A stretch of DNA of 41,820 bases, taken from contig JBHHXH010000017.1 of assembly GCA_046756925.1 (NCBI GenBank), positions 1 through 41,820 of the forward strand. The letters are read 5' to 3'. The notes under the pieces were generated by a model. That model was not told the origin of the DNA, searched no databases, and saw only the letters and a list, made by a program, of their open reading frames with translations. How positions within the stretch are numbered: position 1 is the first letter of the stretch; every line of letters begins with the position of its first letter. Made by a program: the position numbers and the translations under genes. This document shows positions 7,525-14,158 of the stretch, one piece after another. This DNA comes from JAJDBU01 sp046756925. Lineage in GTDB: Bacteria > Nitrospirota > Nitrospiria > SBBL01 > JAADHI01.

Positions 7525-7540
7525 TTCGCACAACCCGGCA

Positions 7541-7570
7541 GGAGGAAAATAGAGGAAAATAGTAGAAAAT
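7541..7570 (+). repeat. Three 10-bp tandem repeats overlapping the moaC start
   Basis: The imperfect units GGAGGAAAAT, AGAGGAAAAT and AGTAGAAAAT lie head to tail; the last supplies the first two bases of the moaC ATG. Copies one and two each contain a ribosome-site-like sequence. The repeat sets the distance between that site and the start codon. Confidence 0.7.
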
Positions 7571-8075
7571 GGCACGCGATAAACTCACGCATTTCAATCC
7601 AGAAGGACGCGCCCGAATGGTGGATGTCTCCCATAAACCGGAGACCGACCGAACGGCGGTTGCCACCGGCATGGTCTTCATGAAACCGGAAACGCTGGCA
7701 AGGATTCAAGAAGGGCAAATCGCCAAAGGCGACGTCCTCGCCGTCGCACAAGTGGCCGGCGTCATGGGCGCAAAAAAAACGCCCGATCTCATCCCGATGT
7801 GCCATCCGCTCTTGATTACCAGCGTCGACATCCGTTTCGAAACCTTTCGATCCGAAAATGACCGTCCGGCCTCTATCAAAATCACGGCAACCGCCAAAAC
7901 CGCCGGGCAGACCGGAGTCGAAATGGAAGCCGTCACTGCGGTGAGCGTCACGGCCCTCACCATCTACGATATGTGCAAGGCCATCGACAAGGGGATCAGT
8001 TTCGGAAAGATCGGTCTGGTGTCGAAGAGTGGCGGCAAATCGGGGACATATACGCGCCTTGAGCCCCTTCCATGA
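7569..8075 (+). CDS. moaC: Cyclic pyranopterin monophosphate synthase
   Basis: A 168-residue enzyme of molybdenum cofactor synthesis that, after the radical-SAM protein MoaA, makes cyclic pyranopterin monophosphate from the GTP-derived intermediate. Family signatures are MVDVSHK near the N-terminus, MCHPL (77-81) and YDMCKAIDKG (133-142), which contains the catalytic Asp and Lys. The length is typical. Other moa, moe or mob genes are not nearby. Instead moaC is the first gene of an operon with an ABC exporter, and its stop overlaps the exporter ATPase start (ATGA). The tandem repeat before the start codon makes the ribosome-site spacing unusual. Confidence 0.96.
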   Translation: MARDKLTHFNPEGRARMVDVSHKPETDRTAVATGMVFMKPETLARIQEGQIAKGDVLAVAQVAGVMGAKKTPDLIPMCHPLLITSVDIRFETFRSENDRPASIKITATAKTAGQTGVEMEAVTAVSVTALTIYDMCKAIDKGISFGKIGLVSKSGGKSGTYTRLEPLP

Positions 8076-9382
8076 TCCGAGTCGATCATCTCACGAAGGA
8101 ATTCAGCCCCGGACAGAAGGCCGTCAACGATATCAGTTTCCATGTCGATGCCGGAGAGGTCTTCGGCTTCCTCGGACCCAACGGTGCCGGAAAAACCACC
8201 ACGATTAAAATTCTGACGACCCTCCTCCATCCCACGTCGGGAACTGCCACCGTGGCCGGCGACGACGTCACGGAAGATCCGCTCGGCGTTCGCATGTCTT
8301 TTGGCTACGTCGGCCAAAAAAGCGGCGTCGATCCGGCCCTGACCGTTTCCGAAAATCTCCTCTTACACGGGCGCCTCTACCACCTTCCCCTTAAAAAAAT
8401 ACAGGAGCGCATGCGGTTTTTGCTCGAATTGTTTGATATGAAGGGCCGGGAGGGGCAATGGGTCGGAGCCCTCTCGGGCGGATTGAAACGGCGGCTCGAT
8501 ATCGCGACCGCTCTGATCCACGAACCCAAACTCCTCTTCTTAGACGAACCGACCCTCGGGCTGGATCCAAAAAGCCGTTCGGATCTCTGGGCCTATCTGA
8601 AGCGGCTGAACCAAGAACAAGGGGTCACCCTGTTTTTAACAACGCATTATCTCGACGAGATCGACCAGCTGGCCCACCGGGTCGGCATCCTCGATACGGG
8701 CCGGCTCACGACGATCGGCACCCCGGACGCCCTCAAAGACAGCCTCGGCGCCGATGCGATTCACCTTTCATTCGGATCGCCGCCCGAAGACCGCGCGCTT
8801 TCCTTATTTCGAGAGCATGAGCTCTTCAAAGAAGTGATTCTGCAGGGGAAAGACGTCCGGCTTTATCTCGAGAACGGACGCCAAGCCCTTCCCAAGGTGA
8901 TGCAATGGCTTGACGCACAGCAACTCTCGCCGAAATCCGTTCTTCTTGCACGTCCGACCTTTGACGATGTCTATTTAAAATATACCGGCAAAAACTGGGC
9001 CGACGCCGATAAAAAAACCCAAGACGAAGGGTCCGCGTGGGGAGGATCTTCCGGAAGTGGCAAGTGGCAAAATAAGTGGCAAAAGCAGCAGGGGTCATCG
9101 GCCGAAAACTGGAACGAGGCATGGCAACAAGGCGAAGACACCGCCACGGACAATCAAGAAGGCAAGACGCAAAAAGGCAACACAGAAGAAAAGACACAAA
9201 ATACCGAAACAAATTGGGAAAACCGCTGGCGGCAAGAAAGCGGTAAAACCGAAGCGCCGTGGGCCGGCGCCCCTCAGGACGCATCCGGCGGCGACTGGAA
9301 AAAGGGGTCCCCCGATCACGAGGACAACCCCGAGCCGAAGGGCGAGCCAAAGGGCGAACCAAAGGGCGAACCAAAGGGATAG
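8072..9382 (+). CDS. ABC-2 exporter ATPase (DrrA-like) with a Trp-rich tail
   Basis: A 436-residue ATPase. Residues 1-305 are an ordinary DrrA/CcmA-type ATPase: Walker A GPNGAGKT (35-42), signature LSGGLKRR (134-141), Walker B LLFLDEP (154-160), D-loop GLDP (163-166) and H-loop His192, followed by the usual C-terminal subdomain ending near TFDDVYLKYTG. Residues 307-436 are an extra hydrophilic low-complexity tail rich in W, Q, N, G, K and E. It contains three W-x3-W-[QR] units (332-337, 347-352, 382-387) and four EPKG tetrapeptides at the end. The membrane partner is the next gene. The substrate is unknown; relatives export drugs, lipids or polysaccharides. The tail is unlike anything needed for ATPase function. 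Confidence 0.9.
   Translation: MIRVDHLTKEFSPGQKAVNDISFHVDAGEVFGFLGPNGAGKTTTIKILTTLLHPTSGTATVAGDDVTEDPLGVRMSFGYVGQKSGVDPALTVSENLLLHGRLYHLPLKKIQERMRFLLELFDMKGREGQWVGALSGGLKRRLDIATALIHEPKLLFLDEPTLGLDPKSRSDLWAYLKRLNQEQGVTLFLTTHYLDEIDQLAHRVGILDTGRLTTIGTPDALKDSLGADAIHLSFGSPPEDRALSLFREHELFKEVILQGKDVRLYLENGRQALPKVMQWLDAQQLSPKSVLLARPTFDDVYLKYTGKNWADADKKTQDEGSAWGGSSGSGKWQNKWQKQQGSSAENWNEAWQQGEDTATDNQEGKTQKGNTEEKTQNTETNWENRWRQESGKTEAPWAGAPQDASGGDWKKGSPDHEDNPEPKGEPKGEPKGEPKG
9332..9379 (+). repeat. Four 12-bp repeats encoding EPKG
   Basis: Four head-to-tail 12-bp units (GAGCCGAAGGGC and close variants) encode EPKG four times at the very C-terminus of the ABC ATPase. Each unit contains AAGGG, so the last copies also provide ribosome-site-like sequence for the permease gene that starts at 9391. 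Copy number could change without a frameshift. Confidence 0.9.
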
Positions 9383-9390
9383 ATGGGCGG

Positions 9391-10152
9391 ATGTCTTATT
9401 TTGTCGCGGACACGACACACCTGTTTTTTAAATATCTGAAGCTCACTTGGCGGATGCCGATGTGGACCGTCTTCGGATTGATCCAACCCCTGCTCTGGCT
9501 CGTGATCTTCGGCCAGCTTTTTAAAGGTCTTTCCAACCTTCCGCAATTTCCGGAAGAGGATTATGTGCAATATCTGACTCCGGGCATCATCGTGATGACC
9601 GTGCTTTTCGGGGCCTCCTGGTCCGGGGTCAACCTGCTCCGCGACTTAAGACACGGCGTCATGGAAAAACTCTTCGTCGCCCCCATCGATCGTTCTTCCA
9701 TCGTCTTAAGCCGCCTGCTGCACAATGGCTTCACCGTCGTCATCCAAGTCTTTCTCCTCGTCTTCGTCGCATCGATGCTCGGCGCGGGGCTTCCGAGCCG
9801 GGGCGGCATTTTTTGGATATGGGTCGCGGTCTTGCTGCTGGGCATCGGTTTTTCCGCCGTCTCCAACGCCTTGGCCATGGTCTTAAAACGCGAAGAACCC
9901 CTGGTGGTCATGGGCAATATGTTGACCTTACCGCTGCTCTTTTTTTCCCCGGCCTTGGTCCCGAAAAGCTTCATGCCCTTTTGGATGCAGATCGTCAGCT
10001 GGATCAACCCGGTCACCTATGGTGTCGAGGCTGTCCGCGCCTGTTATCGAGGCATTCTTCTGCAACCCTTTTGGACCGGCATCACCGTGCTTCTGCTCTT
10101 TACCTTTGTCTCCGTCACCGCGTCCGTCGCCATCTTTCAAAAAACCGAATAA
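9391..10152 (+). CDS. ABC-2 type transporter permease (DrrB-like)
   Basis: A 253-residue inner-membrane protein with about six hydrophobic helices (first near WTVFGLIQPLLWLVIFG, last near the C-terminus). The order fits ABC-2 permeases: a cytoplasmic N-terminus, the conserved segment DLRHGVMEKLFVAP after helix 2, and SWINPVTYGVEAVR before the last helix. It pairs with the ATPase encoded just upstream. The ATG at 9391 was chosen because it opens directly into a typical permease N-terminus; an earlier in-frame start would add sequence that overlaps the repeat tail of the ATPase. The exported compound is not known; the operon also encodes a methyltransferase. Confidence 0.9.
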   Translation: MSYFVADTTHLFFKYLKLTWRMPMWTVFGLIQPLLWLVIFGQLFKGLSNLPQFPEEDYVQYLTPGIIVMTVLFGASWSGVNLLRDLRHGVMEKLFVAPIDRSSIVLSRLLHNGFTVVIQVFLLVFVASMLGAGLPSRGGIFWIWVAVLLLGIGFSAVSNALAMVLKREEPLVVMGNMLTLPLLFFSPALVPKSFMPFWMQIVSWINPVTYGVEAVRACYRGILLQPFWTGITVLLLFTFVSVTASVAIFQKTE

Positions 10153-10156
10153 GCCC

Positions 10157-10789
10157 ATGTTTAAGCAAACCAACCGACAATCTTCCACAGCCCTTTTTCT
10201 CAGACACGGGGAAACCGACTATTCGAAAAACCGATTTTACAACGACACAGTGGAAGATCCTCCATTGAATGATCGGGGAAGGACCCAAGCCGGGGCATGG
10301 GCGCCATGGCTGAAAGAAAACGACCGATCGATCGGCGCCGTGTACGTCAGTCCCTCCCGCCGGACCCTGGAAACCGCCGAGCTCGCGGCACAGGGTCTCG
10401 GAATGGAAGCGCAAATGATCGAGGGCTTGGGAGAACGGCATTTCGGACAATGGGGCGGCCTGAGCAAGGAGGCGGCGCAAACACGGTTTCCGGAGGCTTG
10501 GTCGGCGTGGAAGCAAGACCCGATCCGCTATACCCCGCCCGATGGAGAGTCCTTAATTGGATTTTCGATCCGGGTCAAGGAAACCATGCGCGAACTCGTC
10601 TCGGCGCATCCGGGACACCGTTTCTTAGTGATTACCCATGCCGGAACCATCCGCATGGCCGTCAGCGCCGCACTGGGCGTCCCCATACAAAACTTCAAAA
10701 GGCTGATCGTGACACATGGTTCGATGACGGTCTTGGAATATACCGAACAATGGCCGAACCTGCATGCCTTGTCGTTTATTCCAAAATAA
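10157..10789 (+). CDS. Histidine phosphatase (phosphoglycerate mutase-like)
   Basis: A 210-residue member of the histidine phosphatase superfamily. LRHGETD carries the nucleophile His17, Arg16 is the phosphate-binding partner, Glu93 in GLGERHFGQW is the likely proton donor, and His161 in VITHAG completes the site. Such proteins dephosphorylate sugar phosphates, alpha-ribazole phosphate (CobC) or small metabolites, and the sequence does not tell which. No cobalamin genes are nearby, so CobC is not favoured. It starts only four bases after the permease stop, so it belongs to the same operon. Confidence 0.88.
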   Translation: MFKQTNRQSSTALFLRHGETDYSKNRFYNDTVEDPPLNDRGRTQAGAWAPWLKENDRSIGAVYVSPSRRTLETAELAAQGLGMEAQMIEGLGERHFGQWGGLSKEAAQTRFPEAWSAWKQDPIRYTPPDGESLIGFSIRVKETMRELVSAHPGHRFLVITHAGTIRMAVSAALGVPIQNFKRLIVTHGSMTVLEYTEQWPNLHALSFIPK

Positions 10790-10816
10790 GACGCGTCCGT
10801 TATACAAGGAGAATCG

Positions 10817-11848
10817 ATGAAAAGTCCCTCAAGAAAACAAAAGAAAATCTCAGATGCGGTCGACCCGATGGCCGTCATGCGCATCAGTTCGGCCTATTGG
10901 CAGTCGAAGGTGCTCCACACGGCAGTGCGGCTAGATCTCTTTACCCGCTTAAAAGGACGCGCCCTGACGGCAAAACAGCTGGCAACACGCTGTAAGGCCG
11001 ACCGCCGCGGTCTCGAAATCTTGCTGGTCGCCGCCGTCTCCCTCGGACTGCTCAGTCAACGGGGCGGGGTCTATCGAAATACGCGTCTGTCGAATACCTT
11101 TTTGGTCAAAGGAAGTCCACGCTACCAAGGCGGCATCGTCTCGATGTTCGATAACTGGTACGGCGCCTGGGGAGATCTCAGTGAAGCGGTCATGAAGGGC
11201 CGACCGGTCGTCGAAAAACCGCATGACCAGGGACCGGAGGCGCTTAAGAATTATATCTATGGGATGCACTACCGGGCATTGGCCCAGGGCGATCTCTTGG
11301 CAAAACGAATCGATTTTACAAAAAAAAAACACCTGCTCGATGTCGCAGGGGGGCCGGGCACCTTCTGTATCAAATTCTGCAAAAAAAACAAGGGGCTCTC
11401 CGCCACGGTTTTAGATCTGCCTCAAACACTGGAAATAACAAAGGAGATTGTGGCATCATTTGGAATGGAAGGCCGAATCGCCCGGCGCCCCGGAAATTAT
11501 TTAACCGACCCCTTCGGGAGGGGATATGATGCCGTCTTTCTGTCGTCGATGTTCAACCAGGAGTCTCCGAAGGTGATCAAGGCGATTTTGAGAAAGGCCT
11601 ATCAGGCAGTCGATCCGGGAGGCATGATCCTGGTGCAAGACCAAATGCTGAACCGCCAAAAAACCGGACCCGCCCTCGCCGCCTTAATTGGGGTAAATCA
11701 GCTGATCCACACACCCGGCGGCGCGGCTTACTCCGAAAAAGAAATTTCGGAATGGATGCAGGCCGCGGGTTTTAAAAAGGTCAAGCCGGTCCGGCTCTCC
11801 GAGCCGAGCCCCTTTGTCGTATTGACGGGAGAAAAACCAAAGAAATGA
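10817..11848 (+). CDS. SAM-dependent O-methyltransferase (family 2 type)
   Basis: A 343-residue enzyme with an N-terminal winged-helix dimerisation domain (about 20-105) and a C-terminal Rossmann methyltransferase domain. The SAM motif is LLDVAGGPGTF (173-183), and ATVLDLPQTLE (196-206) is the acidic-loop strand. Relatives methylate hydroxyls of phenols, carotenoids or antibiotic intermediates. At the position of the catalytic His of plant-type enzymes this protein appears to have Asn (SSMFNQES, near 247), so the chemistry may differ. The start follows AAGGAG with a five-base spacer, 27 bp after the phosphatase. Substrate unknown; sharing an operon with an exporter hints at a modified, exported small molecule. 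Confidence 0.85.
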   Translation: MKSPSRKQKKISDAVDPMAVMRISSAYWQSKVLHTAVRLDLFTRLKGRALTAKQLATRCKADRRGLEILLVAAVSLGLLSQRGGVYRNTRLSNTFLVKGSPRYQGGIVSMFDNWYGAWGDLSEAVMKGRPVVEKPHDQGPEALKNYIYGMHYRALAQGDLLAKRIDFTKKKHLLDVAGGPGTFCIKFCKKNKGLSATVLDLPQTLEITKEIVASFGMEGRIARRPGNYLTDPFGRGYDAVFLSSMFNQESPKVIKAILRKAYQAVDPGGMILVQDQMLNRQKTGPALAALIGVNQLIHTPGGAAYSEKEISEWMQAAGFKKVKPVRLSEPSPFVVLTGEKPKK

Positions 11849-11856
11849 GGTCCGCC

Positions 11857-12711
11857 ATGGACATGCGTGATGATCAAGGAAAGTGGAAGCCAGGCCGCAT
11901 CGCAGCCGGGTGGTCTTTTATCCTGCTCCTCCCTCTATCTCCCCTGATTGGCCAACCGGATCCCGCTTGGGCGCAAGACACCGCGTTAAACGGCGAGCAA
12001 ATCATTCAACGCTCCAGAGACCTCATCTACGAGATCCAAGACCAGAAAAATACCGTCAACCTGTCCTTGATCGAACGCGACGGATCCAAAAACAAGATTG
12101 TGGCGACCCGTTTTTGGAAAAACTACCGAAGCACGGAAGGCATCGACAGCAAGATGCTCCTGGTCACCGAGTTTCCACCCGACTCGCGCGGCATCGCATT
12201 TCTAATATGGGATTATGCCAAAAAAAACAAGCCCGACGATCTGTGGCTCTATCTCCCCGCCCTCCGGATGGTCAGACGCATCTCCGCACAGGATCAAAAC
12301 GATGCCTTCCTGGGTTCGGACCTCACTTTCGGCGACATGGGTCAACGCCGTCTCGATGAAGACGATCACCGTTTTCTTCGGAAAGAGGCGTATCGCGGTA
12401 CGCCGAGTTTTGTGGTGGAGAGCGCCCCGAGAGAAAAAGAAAGCATCTACAGCAAGAAAATCACCTGGATTTCCGAAAAAGATTGGACCGTTCTAAAAAT
12501 CGATTACTACGACCGCAACCAAAAACTCCTAAAACGGCAAACCATCGACTGGCAAACCATCGACAAGCTCTTCGTCTGGAAAAGAACGAATGTCACAAAC
12601 GTTCAAAACGGCCACCGGACCATCTTCGAAGTGGAAGACCTTCAAGTCAATATCGGTCTCGAAGACAGCGATTTTACGGAGCGCTCCTTAAAAACGGGAA
12701 TCAGAAGATAA
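11857..12711 (+). CDS. LolA-like outer-membrane lipoprotein-sorting family protein
   Basis: A 284-residue periplasmic protein. The N-terminal signal peptide ends near AWAQ. The body matches the LolA-like family often annotated as outer membrane lipoprotein-sorting protein, with landmarks YEIQDQKNTV, PDDLWLYLPALRMVRRI and FLGSDLTFGDM. Members usually stand beside RND/MMPL or ABC lipid exporters and are thought to bind hydrophobic cargo between the membranes. Here it is the last gene after an ABC-2 exporter, consistent with cargo transfer. ATG 11857 was chosen because GAGG lies six bases upstream; ATG 11845 overlaps the methyltransferase stop and is also possible. No terminator is obvious after the stop. 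Confidence 0.8.
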   Translation: MDMRDDQGKWKPGRIAAGWSFILLLPLSPLIGQPDPAWAQDTALNGEQIIQRSRDLIYEIQDQKNTVNLSLIERDGSKNKIVATRFWKNYRSTEGIDSKMLLVTEFPPDSRGIAFLIWDYAKKNKPDDLWLYLPALRMVRRISAQDQNDAFLGSDLTFGDMGQRRLDEDDHRFLRKEAYRGTPSFVVESAPREKESIYSKKITWISEKDWTVLKIDYYDRNQKLLKRQTIDWQTIDKLFVWKRTNVTNVQNGHRTIFEVEDLQVNIGLEDSDFTERSLKTGIRR

Positions 12712-12929
12712 AAACAGCAGGCATCTCCCCTTCCCACCACTCCCGGCCTGAAGCCCATTTGATCGGCATCTTTTTGGGGCCTTTTGGGCAACCCATACTG
12801 ATTCAAGAATCCCCGCATTCACCGGACCAGCGACGCGGGCCGATGTCATCAGGCCAGTCTCCTGCACAAGTCCCTTGCAAATGAAAGGCGCCGAAGATAA
12901 CCAACAAGCGGAGAACGAATAAAAAGCCC

Positions 12930-12957
12930 TTGACCTGGGATGGGTCTTTTGTATAAT
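12930..12957 (+). promoter_or_regulatory. Sigma-70 promoter of the xseB-ispA-dxs operon
   Basis: TTGACC (12930-12935), a 16-nt spacer and a perfect TATAAT (12952-12957). Transcription would start near 12964, giving a leader of under 40 nt before the xseB GTG. The preceding 12712-12929 stretch shows no gene or clear structure. Confidence 0.8.
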
Positions 12958-13000
12958 GGGATATCGCTGTCCTTGCATTCTGCCTATTGAAGGAGATGAA

Positions 13001-13231
13001 GTGGCCCATCTAAAATTTGAAACCGCCCTCTCACGTCTCGAAGCATCGGTTAAATCTCTCGAAGCGGGTGACCTTGCACTGGAAGACGCCTTAAAGGTTT
13101 TTGAAGAAGGGATTCGCTTGTCGAAAAGCTGTATAAAAACGCTGGAAGAAACTGAAAAAAAGGTCGAGATGCTCATCGAAGGAAAAAATGGCGAAAAAAA
13201 GAAGCGTCCGTTTCATCCGGAAAAGAAATGA
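13001..13231 (+). CDS. xseB: Exodeoxyribonuclease VII small subunit
   Basis: A 76-residue helical protein with the XseB signature: FETALSRLEASVKSLEAGDLALEDALKVFEEG in two overlapping parts (6-22 and 18-37), then a helix ending in a Lys-rich tail. XseB binds XseA to form the nuclease that degrades single-stranded DNA into oligonucleotides. The GTG start at 13001 has AAGGAG five bases upstream; the longer open frame upstream would begin inside the promoter. The large subunit xseA is not in the window. Being first in an operon with ispA and dxs is common in many bacteria. Confidence 0.93.
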   Translation: MAHLKFETALSRLEASVKSLEAGDLALEDALKVFEEGIRLSKSCIKTLEETEKKVEMLIEGKNGEKKKRPFHPEKK

Positions 13232-13253
13232 ATGTTAAGAGAGAATTGTTGGG

Positions 13254-14156
13254 GTGAATAACGGAAACCTCGAATCCCGCCTGGCCGTGCAGCGGTCTGA
13301 AATCGACCATGTGTTGCAGTCCTACCTCCCTGGGCCGACCTGCGAACCACCCTTGATCCACGAGGCCATCCGCTACTCCCTTTTTGCCGGAGGAAAGCGG
13401 ATCCGCCCCATTCTCTGTCTCGCGGCCTGCGAGTCGGTGGGCGGCAGGAAAGAGATTGCCTTGCCCTTCGCGGCGGCCGTCGAGTTGGTCCATACCTACT
13501 CGCTGGTCCACGACGACCTGCCGGCCATGGACGACGACAGCTACCGCCGAGGAAAGCTGACAAACCATAAGATGTTCGGCGAAAGCACGGCCATTCTGGT
13601 CGGAGACGCCCTCCTCACGGCCGCCTTTACCATGATCGCCGAGAAAGGGTTGGCTGCATCCGTCTCGCCGAAAAAGATCCTTCGGATCATCCTGGAGCTG
13701 GGGTCGGCCTCCGGAAGCACCGGGATGGTCGGTGGTCAATTAAACGACATCGAGTCGCAAGGAAAAGAAGGGATTTTTCTCGAAAAACTAAAAGAGATAC
13801 ACACCCTTAAAACCGGTGTACTGATTCGGGCATCGGTTCGAATCGGAGGCATCTTGGGTGGGGCAGGACCCAAAAAGTTATCCTATTTGACCGTCTTTGG
13901 AGAAAAAATCGGGATGGCGTTTCAAATCGCGGACGACATATTGGATGTCGAAGGAACGGAAGATCGTTTGGGAAAACCCGTCGGCCAAGATGACAAAAAA
14001 GGGCGTTGGACCTACCCGGCCCTGATCGGTCTGACACGCGCGAAAAAAGAAGCCGAAGTTTTAACGGAAGAAGCCCTTACGGCCATTACGTCCTTCGGCC
14101 CCGAAGCCGACCCGCTTCGGCAAGCCGCTTATTACATGACCCACAGGGAAAAATAG
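13254..14156 (+). CDS. ispA: Farnesyl/geranylgeranyl diphosphate synthase
   Basis: A 300-residue trans-prenyltransferase that condenses isopentenyl diphosphate with allylic diphosphates. It has GGKRIRP (46-52), a first Asp-rich motif DDLPAMDDD (87-95, with the two-residue insertion typical of bacterial short-chain enzymes) and a second motif DDILD (227-231). Product length cannot be fixed from the sequence; farnesyl diphosphate is the usual product of the family. The start is GTG at 13254, 22 bp after xseB, with a weak ribosome site. The stop lies two bases before the dxs start, indicating coupling of isoprenoid supply and use. Confidence 0.94.
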   Translation: MNNGNLESRLAVQRSEIDHVLQSYLPGPTCEPPLIHEAIRYSLFAGGKRIRPILCLAACESVGGRKEIALPFAAAVELVHTYSLVHDDLPAMDDDSYRRGKLTNHKMFGESTAILVGDALLTAAFTMIAEKGLAASVSPKKILRIILELGSASGSTGMVGGQLNDIESQGKEGIFLEKLKEIHTLKTGVLIRASVRIGGILGGAGPKKLSYLTVFGEKIGMAFQIADDILDVEGTEDRLGKPVGQDDKKGRWTYPALIGLTRAKKEAEVLTEEALTAITSFGPEADPLRQAAYYMTHREK

Positions 14157-14158
14157 AC

